The notes: generated by a model from the sequence alone, not told the origin. Positions 33,508-42,037 are shown, counted from the first letter of the stretch. The stretch is 42,966 nt of DNA from CAMQVM01 sp044433365 (GCA_044433365.1 JAWXTR010000010.1:1-42966), one strand, 5' to 3'. Translations and numbers: made by a program.

Positions 33508-34752
33508 ATGAAAAAGAGAATACTATTTGCAATTATTTTGACAGCAATTATGTCGGCATGTTCAAAAAATGAGGTTACTGATATAAATATTAACAATTCT
33601 AATACTATAAATTTTTCTACTTACGTCACAACTAATACTAAAAACGAGGGGCTGACAAGTTCTAATATTACAAATTTTGGAGTTATTGCAACATCTACTA
33701 AAGATGATTTAACCAATCAGTATATGCCTAATATATATTGGTATAAGAATAATGGAAATTGGATGTCGTATGATAATTTTTATTGGCCTACAGATATTAA
33801 TAAATCTCTCTATTTTTATGCCTATTATCCATATTATTATTCTACTTCATTAATAGATGAAACAGATAATAAAACTGTAGTCGATTTTCCTGATATTTAT
33901 CCGAATGCAAATTGGCAAAGCGATATAGTGGTAGCTACGGCAAGTAAAAACATTAAAGAAGCAAGAGCTGACAATCAACCAGTTGAATTAAATTTTGAAC
34001 ATGTTCTATCTAAAATAGGCTTTGAAATTTATTTTCATTGCAATAATGGTTATCTCGCTGATGATTATAATGCTGAAAAACCTAATGGTAATTATTATGA
34101 CGATGAAAATGATGATAGAATAACCCTATTCTATAATGTAGGTACTCTAGGGTTTGTTAATGTAAAAGGTTCGCATAAGGGTTTAGATTTGGTAAAAAAA
34201 GAATTTATTGTCGATGATAATAGTGAGTTGGAAGAATATCGTTTTTATTATAATGATGTGATTAATATATATCAGGCATCCAGCGAATATAGTGGAGTAG
34301 AAGCATTTAATGCGTCTAAGTTCTTTCTTTTACCTCAAGAATTAACACCATCTACATTTGATTCTTCAGGAAAACTAACAAAATTGGGAACAGCCCTTAA
34401 AATAGATTTAGCAATTGAACAATTCGGACATTTTATAGTTGGATCTTACAAAGGTGAAAGTGAGTATGATAACACTAAATACTCTAATATAGATAAGTTA
34501 GATAATAGCACTTATTATTCTGATTTTGATTTTGTAACTGCCTATTTACCAATATATTTTGAAAATTATGGTGAGTGGAAAAAAGGTGAATCGTCGTGTT
34601 ATAGAATTAGTATTGATTTTGATAAGGATTCAATCTATTTGGGTTATGATAAGGATGGAAATTTAATTTTAGATGACGATGATAAGTTAACTTTATCGGT
34701 ATCTAGCACAAAATGGGATGAGGATAATGATAATATAGTGTTAAATAATTAA
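33508..34752 (+). CDS. Fimbrillin family subunit, second paralogue
   Basis: The 414-residue lipoprotein has lipobox MSACS-type (Cys18) and SKNEVTDININNSNTINFS followed by TYVTTNTKNEG. This closely parallels the first paralogue around the mature N-terminus. WMSYDNFYWPTDINKSLYFYAYYPYY and VELNFEHVLSKIGFEIYF identify the fimbrillin fold. It is markedly richer in Asn, Asp, Tyr and Ile, with AT-richer codons, than the first paralogue, suggesting separate origin or rapid divergence. It is 14 bp upstream of the third paralogue and likely co-transcribed with it. Confidence 0.85.
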   Translation: MKKRILFAIILTAIMSACSKNEVTDININNSNTINFSTYVTTNTKNEGLTSSNITNFGVIATSTKDDLTNQYMPNIYWYKNNGNWMSYDNFYWPTDINKSLYFYAYYPYYYSTSLIDETDNKTVVDFPDIYPNANWQSDIVVATASKNIKEARADNQPVELNFEHVLSKIGFEIYFHCNNGYLADDYNAEKPNGNYYDDENDDRITLFYNVGTLGFVNVKGSHKGLDLVKKEFIVDDNSELEEYRFYYNDVINIYQASSEYSGVEAFNASKFFLLPQELTPSTFDSSGKLTKLGTALKIDLAIEQFGHFIVGSYKGESEYDNTKYSNIDKLDNSTYYSDFDFVTAYLPIYFENYGEWKKGESSCYRISIDFDKDSIYLGYDKDGNLILDDDDKLTLSVSSTKWDEDNDNIVLNN

Positions 34753-34766
34753 TTACGACAATAACT

Positions 34767-36440
34767 ATGATAAAAAAGATTATATATTCATTTATGTTAC
34801 AACTTGTGGTTGTAGCATGTGCAGAAAAAGATGATTTTAATAAAAATATTCAGCTAGATGATTCAGTTATTACTTTTGTTTCATCAGTAGAGCAAACAAA
34901 GGGTACTCCAATAACAGATGGTGATGATGTTCCATCTTTAGGTGTTTTAGCCTTTATTGATGATGAAACTTATATTAATAATCGAGAGGCAACAAAAGGA
35001 AGTGATGGTTGGTCTCTTCTAAATCCTGTTGTCTATTGGCCTAGTGATAGTGAGAAAAAAATTACATTTTTTACATATTCTCCATACGATGAAGCTCGCT
35101 ATGAATATGGCGAACCTTATGGATCTGTTAATAACAATCAAGGGATTAGTGAAGTATCAGCAACAAGCACAGAATTTACACTAAAATATAGTGCTCCAAC
35201 CGACTGTACAAATCAACCAGATTTAATGGTTGCCTACAACGCAGATGCTTCAAAAGCGGATGGTGCGGTTACATTGGAGCATAAGCATGCTTTGGCTGCA
35301 ATTGGATTTAGCTATAGTAATTTTAATTATAGTGGTGTTGAGTATGTTAAATTTAAAAATGTTGTAACAGATGGTACTTTGACCTATAGCCCGACAAAAA
35401 ACGGTGATGAACAATTATCTTGGAGTTTAGAATCTCCTTCAGATATAGTTCTTGAGCCTAATATGCTTGATATTTCAAATAATATAACAAGCTCCGAAAC
35501 TTCACCCTCGATTATTACCGAAGATGGTTATCTTATGATGATTCCTCAAAATTTAGATGGTGTAATAATGACTGTAGGTTTAATTCATTATACAGGAGAT
35601 ACTGAGGAAAAAGAATTTTTATTTACCTCTAGTGATAGCTGGGTAGCAGGAAAACAATATACCTATGAAATTTATTTGGATCAGATAGAATTGCGTAACT
35701 ATTATACTTATAATGCCACAGCCCTCTTATATTCTTCTAATGATACTGAGGGCGATAATCTTGATACTGATTTAGATAATAAAAATTATATAGGACATTA
35801 TAGTTGGGAATTTAACGAATTATATGATGGTAGTGAGAATAGTTCTGGTGATACTCCATTTATAGACAATACAGAATATATAGCATTTACAATTTTGCCT
35901 GCTATTACAGATTTGAATAGTGATGATTTAGAAATGGAAATTTTAACAACTAGTGAGAATAAAGAGCCTGAAATAAAACTCACTCTTAAAAATAGTGATA
36001 TAGATTATAATATACTTGCATCTGATACATATAAAAGATATTATGTAAATGATAAAATTACCTCTGCTATAATAACGAATAAACTTATGATGACTTATTT
36101 ATCATTTAGAATCAAAGATAGCAGTCAACAAGTATCTAAAGTGGTTTTAAAAGATGCTGTAGTAGAGGCAACATATAATCTTAGGACAGAAGAGTGGAGT
36201 TGGGATAAAAACAGTCAATCATATAAAGGTGATATAACTTTAAATATCGAAACAACTCTACCTAATGGTTATCTTTGCGGCGAAAAAACTTGTCAATATA
36301 CAGTTATTCCTCAAAATTTTAGCGATATAACTTCACTGCAATTTTATGATAAAAGCGGCAATCTTATAAAAAATATATCCTCTCTTCCGAGTGTTGATTG
36401 GAAAGTTGGTATTCTAAATAATATTGATATATCTTTATAA
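34767..36440 (+). CDS. Fimbrillin family subunit, third and longest paralogue
   Basis: The 557-residue lipoprotein has lipobox VVACA-type (Cys17) and ITFVSSVEQTKGTPITDGDD. SDGWSLLNPVVYWPSDSEKKITFF followed by TYSPYD, and VTLEHKHALAAIGFSYSNF, fit the fimbrillin core in the first 300 residues. About 230 extra residues follow, with a second fimbrillin-like region (TNKLMMTYLSFRIKDSSQQVSKVV, YTVIPQNFSDITSLQFYD). The two-domain layout suggests a tip or adhesin-like subunit; this is inference. The composition is AT-rich like the second paralogue. Confidence 0.8.
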   Translation: MIKKIIYSFMLQLVVVACAEKDDFNKNIQLDDSVITFVSSVEQTKGTPITDGDDVPSLGVLAFIDDETYINNREATKGSDGWSLLNPVVYWPSDSEKKITFFTYSPYDEARYEYGEPYGSVNNNQGISEVSATSTEFTLKYSAPTDCTNQPDLMVAYNADASKADGAVTLEHKHALAAIGFSYSNFNYSGVEYVKFKNVVTDGTLTYSPTKNGDEQLSWSLESPSDIVLEPNMLDISNNITSSETSPSIITEDGYLMMIPQNLDGVIMTVGLIHYTGDTEEKEFLFTSSDSWVAGKQYTYEIYLDQIELRNYYTYNATALLYSSNDTEGDNLDTDLDNKNYIGHYSWEFNELYDGSENSSGDTPFIDNTEYIAFTILPAITDLNSDDLEMEILTTSENKEPEIKLTLKNSDIDYNILASDTYKRYYVNDKITSAIITNKLMMTYLSFRIKDSSQQVSKVVLKDAVVEATYNLRTEEWSWDKNSQSYKGDITLNIETTLPNGYLCGEKTCQYTVIPQNFSDITSLQFYDKSGNLIKNISSLPSVDWKVGILNNIDISL

Positions 36441-36468
36441 TAGCAAATTTCTGTGCGGTTGAAAATAA

Positions 36469-36512
36469 GGGGAGTTCTAAATTCTGTATTTTGAGATATT
36501 TTAGAAGTTCCC
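36469..36512. repeat. Short GGGAGTTC-family element
   Basis: GGGGAGTTCTAAATTCTG and TTTTAGAAGTTCCC bound a 44-bp element 28 bp after the third fimbrillin stop. The inside is reduced to TATTTTGAGATA. Confidence 0.85.
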
Positions 36513-36601
36513 ATACGATAAAATTATCAATTACTTATCAGTTTAGGATTAATTATTGTTGGAGTTATACCCTATAAGCTATCTTATAAAATTTTTTGTA
36601 T

Positions 36602-37180
36602 ATGAAAAGTAGAAAAAAATTTGTGATTGTTGCGCCAGATTCTGATTTTGTCTGCTGTTTGATTGCGCAGCTTTTGGAGCAGATAAAGGGTGAGGATTTT
36701 GATATTACTGTGGTGGTTGCATCGGGTGAAGATATTCGAGAGCTTGAGGATTTGGGGGTAAAGGTGGTTGTGCAACCATTCGACTACGAAAATCCTACAT
36801 TTTTTTCGATGGTGCGGTATATTTTTACTTTAAAAAGGTTGTTTGCGAAGATTGGGGCGAATGCTGTTTTGGGGTGTACCACAAAATTTGCTGCTTATAG
36901 CTCGATTGCTGCTCGTATGTGTGGTGTGGTGTATATATCTTCGTTTTTAATGGCGGTAGATCATGTTCCTTATGTTCATCGACTTGGTTTTTCGGCCTCT
37001 CACAACATTATTTTCTTAAGCTACAACGATCGTTATGTTTATCAGCTTTATGGTTTGATTGACAAAAATAAAACTTCGGTGCTAAATTGTCAATTTTACC
37101 AAAACGACCCCAATATCGATTCTAACAGACTGCTTTTCAATGCTTTGCAATTCAATCAACTCCCAGCAGTAGAGACGTAG
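36602..37180 (+). pseudogene. Truncated glycosyltransferase (GT4-type N-terminal domain)
   Basis: The 192-residue product begins KSRKKFVIVAPDSDFVC and has LGVKVVVQPFDYENPTFFSMVRYIFTLKRLF and LGCTTKFAAYSSIAARMCGVVYISSF. This matches the order of the N-terminal acceptor-binding half of GT4 glycosyltransferases (Glyco_trans_4_2 type). The C-terminal nucleotide-sugar domain with its EX7E motif is absent; full enzymes are about 370 residues. The last codons, AVET and the stop, come from a GTAGAGACGTAG repeat. A 3' truncation by repeat insertion or rearrangement is the simplest explanation. The ATG at 36602 is preferred over an in-frame TTG two codons upstream. Confidence 0.65.
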
Positions 37181-37396
37181 CCCTGCTACGTCTAAGAATC
37201 GAATTTTGCAAAGCAAAATGAGCCAACCAAGCAGATAAAAATTGAATTTGCTGCGTCAAATCCAAACCCAGACGTAGCAGGGCTACGTCTAAAAATCGAA
37301 TTTTGCAAAGCAAAATGAGCCAACCAAGCAGATAAAAATTGAATTTGCTGCGTCAAATCCAAACCCAGACGTAGCAGGGCTACGTCTCTACTGCCG
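37168..37396. repeat. 97-bp tandem repeat framed by GTAGAGACG palindromes
   Basis: Two 97-bp units (37174-37270, 37271-37367) and a partial third each start with the palindrome GACGTAGCAGGGCTACGTC (GACGTAGCCCTGCTACGTC in the first). Each continues through GAATTTTGCAAAGCAAAATG and AATTGAATTTGCTGCGTCAA. The block starts CAGTAGAGACG and ends CGTCTCTACTG, so the whole is also an inverted repeat. AATTCATAATT-type units follow to about 37445. Confidence 0.9.
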
Positions 37397-37468
37397 AGCC
37401 ACAAATTGTAATTCATAATTGCCAAGCCACAAATTGCAATTCATAACAACAAATTTTATAAACTCCCC

Positions 37469-38653
37469 TTAATCATTCAAATCCACATGCTCACGCACTA
37501 AATCGGTATCAATAACCCTTTGGGTTTTCATCACAATTAATCTCTCTACAACATTTGCTAGCTCTCTAATATTTCCATGCCAATTACGTTTGTCGAGAAG
37601 TTCGATTGCCTCTTCTGCGATTTCGGCTTCAACGCCTTGATGTGAATTTAAATAGGTATTAATAAAAAAATCGGTAAGCAGCCTAACATCGCCTTTACGC
37701 TCCCTTAGAGGGGGAACATTGATACAGATTACACTTAGGCGATGGTATAAATCTTCACGGAAATTTCCATTTTTAACCTCCTCTTTCAGATTTTTATTAG
37801 TTGCTGCAACTATTCGCACATCGACACTAATATCTTTGTCGCCACCAACGGGAGTAATCTTGTTCTCTTGCAATGCACGCAGCACCTTAGCCTGCGCCGA
37901 AAGGCTCATATCGCCAATTTCATCCAAAAATAGAGTACCTTTATCGGCAAGCTCAAATTTGCCTTTCTTTTGACGAACAGCACCTGTAAACGAGCCTCTT
38001 TCGTGCCCAAACATTTCGCTTTCGATAAGTTCTGAGGGTATAGCTGCACAATTAACCTCTATTAACGCCTCACCACACCGATTACTTGAGTTGTGAACAC
38101 ACTTTGCAACCAACTCTTTACCAGTACCATTTTCGCCAAGAATCAGAACACGAGAATCGGATTGTGCCGCTTTTAAGATTAAATCTTTAACCTTTAGCAT
38201 AGACTCCGACTCACCAATTATATCTCTAAAAATATCGTTATTATCTACGATTTTTAGTTTTGGTTTAACTGTTCGTTTTTTGGGAAGTTCTTTAGTTGTA
38301 GATATAGCCGATTTTACGGTTGCCAGTATTTTGGATATTTCAAGAGGTTTTTCGATTACATCAAAAGCCCCTTTTTTTATAAGTTCGACAGCGATAGGTA
38401 CTCTTGCAAACCCTGAAATTACAACAAAGGGAATTTCGGGGTTGGTCTCTCGAATTTTGTCGTAGAGTTCGATACCGCTCATTCCCTCCATAGTTATATC
38501 GCTAATAATTAGGTTATATCTACGTTTGTCTATCATTTTTAGCGCATTTATAGCACTATCGGCACTATCAACACTATACCCTTCTACCTCCAATATATCT
38601 TTTAGCACATTTCGAATGCCTCTTTCATCATCTACAACTAATATTCTATCCAT
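37469..38653 (-). CDS. NtrC-family sigma-54 activator without DNA-binding domain
   Basis: The 394-residue protein has a receiver domain (1-118) with DDE at 8-10 and Asp52 in LIISDITMEGMSG. A sigma-54 interaction AAA+ domain (about 143-380) carries Walker A GENGTGKE (173-180), GSFTGA (220-225; the GAFTGA loop with Ala to Ser), Walker B LFLDEIGD (241-248) and the FREDLYHRL arginine-finger region. The protein ends 25 residues after the ANVVERLIVM helix, with no Fis-type helix-turn-helix. It probably activates RpoN promoters from solution or by partner recruitment. No kinase adjoins it. A minus-strand TAGTTTTG box at 38738-38731 may be its promoter. Confidence 0.92.
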   Translation of the reverse strand: MDRILVVDDERGIRNVLKDILEVEGYSVDSADSAINALKMIDKRRYNLIISDITMEGMSGIELYDKIRETNPEIPFVVISGFARVPIAVELIKKGAFDVIEKPLEISKILATVKSAISTTKELPKKRTVKPKLKIVDNNDIFRDIIGESESMLKVKDLILKAAQSDSRVLILGENGTGKELVAKCVHNSSNRCGEALIEVNCAAIPSELIESEMFGHERGSFTGAVRQKKGKFELADKGTLFLDEIGDMSLSAQAKVLRALQENKITPVGGDKDISVDVRIVAATNKNLKEEVKNGNFREDLYHRLSVICINVPPLRERKGDVRLLTDFFINTYLNSHQGVEAEIAEEAIELLDKRNWHGNIRELANVVERLIVMKTQRVIDTDLVREHVDLND

Positions 38654-38789
38654 TAAAATCTTATATTTCTTTCAAACTTTTTAACCTTTAGAGTTTTTTT
38701 GGAAACAAAAACACAATTCAGGATCATTCGCAAAACTACTATCAATTTAATTTACAAATAGTTATGCGTCTATAAAAACCTCTAAATCA

Positions 38790-38961
38790 CCTCCATTTTT
38801 GCACTTTTGTGCAAAAATGGAGGTAATAAAAAAACTATATTTAACACTTTTTAAAAAAAAGTGAACAAAAACATGCCTTCAGTGGCTCTTCGAGACCACT
38901 GAGCGCACAATTTTCAAAGAAAAATGTGAGACGTATCCGCAAAAGGGATTTTGCGAATACG
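38790..38961. other. Structured intergenic region with three hairpins
   Basis: The gene-free interval 38654-39025 holds a perfect 15-bp stem CCTCCATTTTTGCAC/GTGCAAAAATGGAGG (38790-38823), a CAGTGG/CCACTG stem with CTC/GAG inside (38880-38901), and CGTAT-CGCAAAA/TTTTGCG-ATACG (38932-38961). They lie downstream of the methyltransferase gene and upstream of the NtrC gene. The first could be a terminator, though its U-run is weak. Whether the group is a non-coding RNA cannot be told from one sequence. Confidence 0.5.
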
Positions 38962-39025
38962 CCAATTTATATACACGCCTAAAACAAGTTGCAATTTTTG
39001 TGCATTTTCATGCAACAATAATCAA

Positions 39026-39679
39026 CTATTTTACTCGAATTATGCTCATACCATCTCTAAAAGGCATCATAATAACCTCAACACGTGAATCTTCGGCTAC
39101 CATTTTATTAAATTTTAAAATTCCTTGAGTGTAACTATCTTTAAGATTTTTGGGTGATAAATCTACAACCTTTCCATCCCAAAGTGTATTATCTGCAAGA
39201 ATATAAGAACCCTTTTTAACATATCCCCCATCCATTATCATCGTAAAATATTCGGGATATTCACGCTTATCTCCATCTACAAAAATTAAATCGAAAACAA
39301 TATTTAATGTTGGAAGAACATCTATTGCACTACCTGTGTGAAGTGTCACCTTTTCAGATACTCCTGCATCTTCTATTGCACCCTCGGCAATATATCGAAG
39401 CTCGTCGTTTATATCGATAGTGTGTAGATGTGCTCCATCTTTTAAAGCTCGTGCAATACATATAGCCGAATAGCCTGTAAATGTTCCAATCTCTGCTACA
39501 CTCATAGGTGAAAGCATATCTACAATAAATTGAAGAAATTTACCTTGAATTTGTCCCGACAACATTCTGGGCTGTGTACTATATAGGTTGGTTTTTCGCT
39601 CTAGGCGGGTTAGTACATCATCTTGAGCTGTAGAGTGTTGTGCAACATACTTTAAAATCTCTTTTTCGTCACCTATCAT
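39026..39679 (-). CDS. Class I SAM-dependent O-methyltransferase
   Basis: The 217-residue protein matches the COMT-like family (PF01596): VAEIGTFTGYSAICIARAL (SAM motif I) near residue 60, LHTIDINDE, DLIFVDGDKREYPEYF with the metal-binding Asp, and YILADNTLWDGKV. It should methylate a catechol-like or phenolic hydroxyl with Mg2+; the substrate is unknown. The ATG at 39679 is chosen over the overlapping GTG just upstream. It follows the M16 peptidase with only two bases between that gene's stop and this start. Confidence 0.9.
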   Translation of the reverse strand: MIGDEKEILKYVAQHSTAQDDVLTRLERKTNLYSTQPRMLSGQIQGKFLQFIVDMLSPMSVAEIGTFTGYSAICIARALKDGAHLHTIDINDELRYIAEGAIEDAGVSEKVTLHTGSAIDVLPTLNIVFDLIFVDGDKREYPEYFTMIMDGGYVKKGSYILADNTLWDGKVVDLSPKNLKDSYTQGILKFNKMVAEDSRVEVIMMPFRDGMSIIRVK

Positions 39680-39681
39680 CA

Positions 39682-40902
39682 CTATTTATATATTAGAGTT
39701 GAAAAATTGTTAATGTCCATTATCTCATTAGCTACACGTTGAATATCTTGGCTACTGATTGAGTTAATGCGTGTTTTTATGTCGTTGAAACTATCTATCT
39801 CGCCATAAACTAGCAATGAGCGAGCAGAAGAGAGCATCAAACTTTCGAAACTATCGCTTGCAATAGCTATTTGACCTATAAGCTGTTTTTTGTATTTTGA
39901 AAGTGCAAAATCAGACAAACGGCTATCTCTTAACTTATTTATCTCTTTATGAACCAACTCTATCGAACGTTCACGCTTTTCGTTATCACAACTTAGGTAG
40001 ATTGTAAATAGTCCCGATTTTTCAAAAGAGGAGTAGCTTGATTCGATATTGTAGGTAAGTCCGTTTTTCTCTCTAAGCTGCTGATTTAGGATAGATGAGG
40101 GGCTTTGTCCACCTAGAAGATTAACGAGAAGAGAAAGCGTAGCTCTTTCGCCACTATGATGATTATAGGCACGTGTACCCATTAAAATATGGCATTGATG
40201 GGTATGGCGTGCCAGCTCAAAATTCTGAACTTTATAGGGCAAAAGCGGCTCTCTGCTCCACTTTCGAGGATTGCAAGCTACACCACCAAAAAATTCGTTG
40301 GTTATAAGTGTAAACTTTTCGGGTGTGATATTGCCAATTACCGAAAATACAATCTTATCGCTGTTGTAGGTGCGCTCGATAAAATTATGAAGAGTTTGTG
40401 AATCTATTTTTTTAAGAGTCTTTTTTGAACCTAAGATTGGATGTCCTAGCGAACTACCCTCAAACACAATATCTTCAAAACTATCAAAAATCTGCTCTGA
40501 AGGAGAGTCTTTATAGGAATTTATCTCGTCAAAAATCACCTCACGCTCTCTATCAATCTCTTTTTGAAGCAGCAGAGAGTTGAAAGTTACATCGCTCATA
40601 AGGTCGACAGCTTTGCGAAAATCGCTTTTTAATACAGACGAATGTATTACGGTCTCTTCTTTTGTGGTATAGGCGTTTAGCTCACCTCCAACATTATCAA
40701 GAAGCGAGTTTATGTGGTACTGTTTTCTTTTTTTAGTGCCTTTAAAGAAAAGATGTTCTAAGAAATGGGCTGCACCATGTTCGTTTTCAAATTCATCACA
40801 ACTTCCTGTGCCAATTGTGATTGCAGAGTATACAACTGGTGATTTTATCCGCTTTAACACCCCTTTTATTCCATTTGGAAGCTCTATTATGTAATATTCC
40901 AT
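39682..40902 (-). CDS. M16-family zinc peptidase
   Basis: The 406-residue protein has the inverted zinc motif HxxEH in AAHFLEHLFFKGTKKR near residue 45 and a downstream acidic ligand region, EREVIFDEINSYKDSP, near 125. A second M16-like half with LREKNGLTYNIESSYSSFEKSGLFTIYL is typical of the PqqL/MPP group. There is no signal peptide, so it is probably cytoplasmic. The length fits a single-chain M16B enzyme. It is coupled to the methyltransferase. Its substrate is unknown. Confidence 0.92.
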   Translation of the reverse strand: MEYYIIELPNGIKGVLKRIKSPVVYSAITIGTGSCDEFENEHGAAHFLEHLFFKGTKKRKQYHINSLLDNVGGELNAYTTKEETVIHSSVLKSDFRKAVDLMSDVTFNSLLLQKEIDREREVIFDEINSYKDSPSEQIFDSFEDIVFEGSSLGHPILGSKKTLKKIDSQTLHNFIERTYNSDKIVFSVIGNITPEKFTLITNEFFGGVACNPRKWSREPLLPYKVQNFELARHTHQCHILMGTRAYNHHSGERATLSLLVNLLGGQSPSSILNQQLREKNGLTYNIESSYSSFEKSGLFTIYLSCDNEKRERSIELVHKEINKLRDSRLSDFALSKYKKQLIGQIAIASDSFESLMLSSARSLLVYGEIDSFNDIKTRINSISSQDIQRVANEIMDINNFSTLIYK

Positions 40903-40917
40903 TTAGTATTATCATAC

Positions 40918-40954
40918 GGGAAGTTCTAAAAGGTTGTAAATCCAGAATTTCCCC
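40918..40954. repeat. Decayed short GGGAGTTC-family element
   Basis: GGGAAGTTCTAAAAGG and CCAGAATTTCCCC bound a 37-bp degenerate copy just upstream of the M16 gene. The gene-free interval 40903-41347 otherwise holds the two elements below and a plus-strand TACATTTG box at 41034-41041 that may drive the ThiF-like gene. Confidence 0.55.
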
Positions 40955-41123
40955 AAAAGCAGGATTATTTTAACAAAAAAATAACGATTAAAGATAATAT
41001 CTGCTCAAATTTTTAAAATCGCAAAAAATAGACTACATTTGCAATAACGTAGCTAATATGGCACAAAAATAATAAAAAAAACAGAACATTAAAACATTAC
41101 TGGTTATTAATCTCTTCTTAATA

Positions 41124-41166
41124 GGGAGTTCTAAATTCTGGATTTTGTGAGATTTTAGAAGTTCCC
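41124..41166. repeat. Short GGGAGTTC-family element
   Basis: GGGAGTTCTAAATTCTGG and TTTTAGAAGTTCCC bound a 43-bp element nearly identical to 36469-36512. It lies 7 bp from the long element that follows. Confidence 0.85.
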
Positions 41167-41173
41167 TTGAAGT

Positions 41174-41332
41174 GGAGTTCTAATAATTGGTTTTATTCGA
41201 TTTTTTATTTTGAGGTTTTAGATTTGATTTTTGCAAAATGTGAGCGTAGCAGTGCCTTCGTAAGCATTTTGTAAAATTCAAAGATGAAGCCTCAAAATGA
41301 AAAAGCGTTAAAATCCAATTTTTAGAAATTCC
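41174..41332. repeat. Long GGGAGTTC-family element
   Basis: Starts TGGAGTTCTAATAATTGG and ends CCAATTTTTAGAAATTCC. The internal arms TTTTGCAAAATG and CATTTTGTAAAA surround GAGCGTAG and CTTCGTAAG. It is a close inverted relative of 33320-33480 and ends 15 bp before the ThiF-like start codon. Confidence 0.88.
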
Positions 41333-41347
41333 TTGAATATTTTACCG

Positions 41348-42037
41348 ATGGAAAATAAAAGATATGAGCGAAATCTTCTTTGTGAAGGCTTTACTAAGGA
41401 GTCGCAATTGCTATTAGAGAGCGCAAAAGTGCTAATTGTAGGTGCAGGAGGATTAGGTAGTTATGTGATTCAACACCTAGCAGCTGCTGGGGTTGGAGTA
41501 ATCGGAATTGTGGAGTTTGACGTGGTGTCAGAGTCGAACCTTAACCGCCAAATACTCTTTAAAACCGACGATATTGGTCATAGTAAAGCCATAGCAGCTA
41601 GACGAAGAGTCGAGGAGCTAAATCCACTGGTAAAAGTTGAGCTATATAACGAAAAATTTGAGCAGTCAAACGGTTTGTCTCTAGTCGAAAAATTTGATAT
41701 AGTGGTAGATTGTACCGACAACTACAAAGCCCGTTTTGCGATGGATAGCAGCTGTGAAAAGCTACAAAAACCGCTTGTACACGCCTCAGTAGAGAGTATG
41801 AGGGGTGTTGCTACCACCTTTCTTTACGAAAATGGAATAAACTACCGCTCACTTTATGGTGACGACGAAAAAATTGCCACTGCTGTCGGTGTCCTTTCGC
41901 CTATCGTTGGGGTTTTAGGCTCGATTGAAGCATCGGAGGTTGTAAAGCTAATTACAGGAATTGGCTCAACACTCTCTGGAAAGCTTTTTACAATTAACCT
42001 ATTGAATTTTAAGAGCGAAATTTTTGATTTTGTTTAA
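41348..42037 (+). CDS. ThiF/MoeB/HesA-family adenylyltransferase-like protein
   Basis: The 229-residue E1-like protein has VLIVGAGGLGSYVIQHLAAAG (nucleotide motif, about 25-45), VSESNLNRQILF near 65, HSKAIAARRRVEELNP, and VDCTDNYKARF near 120. It would adenylate the C-terminus of ThiS-, MoaD- or a related ubiquitin-like carrier. The usual zinc-binding CxxC pair is replaced (GINYRSLYGDDE where GCYRCLFP-type sequence is normal) and no C-terminal CxxC is present. No rhodanese domain is fused. The ATG at 41348 is preferred over an upstream TTG. It is not in a thi or moa cluster, so the pathway is undetermined. Confidence 0.85.
   Translation: MENKRYERNLLCEGFTKESQLLLESAKVLIVGAGGLGSYVIQHLAAAGVGVIGIVEFDVVSESNLNRQILFKTDDIGHSKAIAARRRVEELNPLVKVELYNEKFEQSNGLSLVEKFDIVVDCTDNYKARFAMDSSCEKLQKPLVHASVESMRGVATTFLYENGINYRSLYGDDEKIATAVGVLSPIVGVLGSIEASEVVKLITGIGSTLSGKLFTINLLNFKSEIFDFV

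Noticed and set aside
37174..37367. 97-bp tandem units as a CRISPR array
   Set aside because: The whole 97-bp unit repeats, including what would be spacers, and there are no cas genes.
37192..37425. Minus-strand 77-codon frame across the tandem repeats
   Set aside because: It is translated repeat sequence, with the same segment appearing twice, and has no independent coding evidence.
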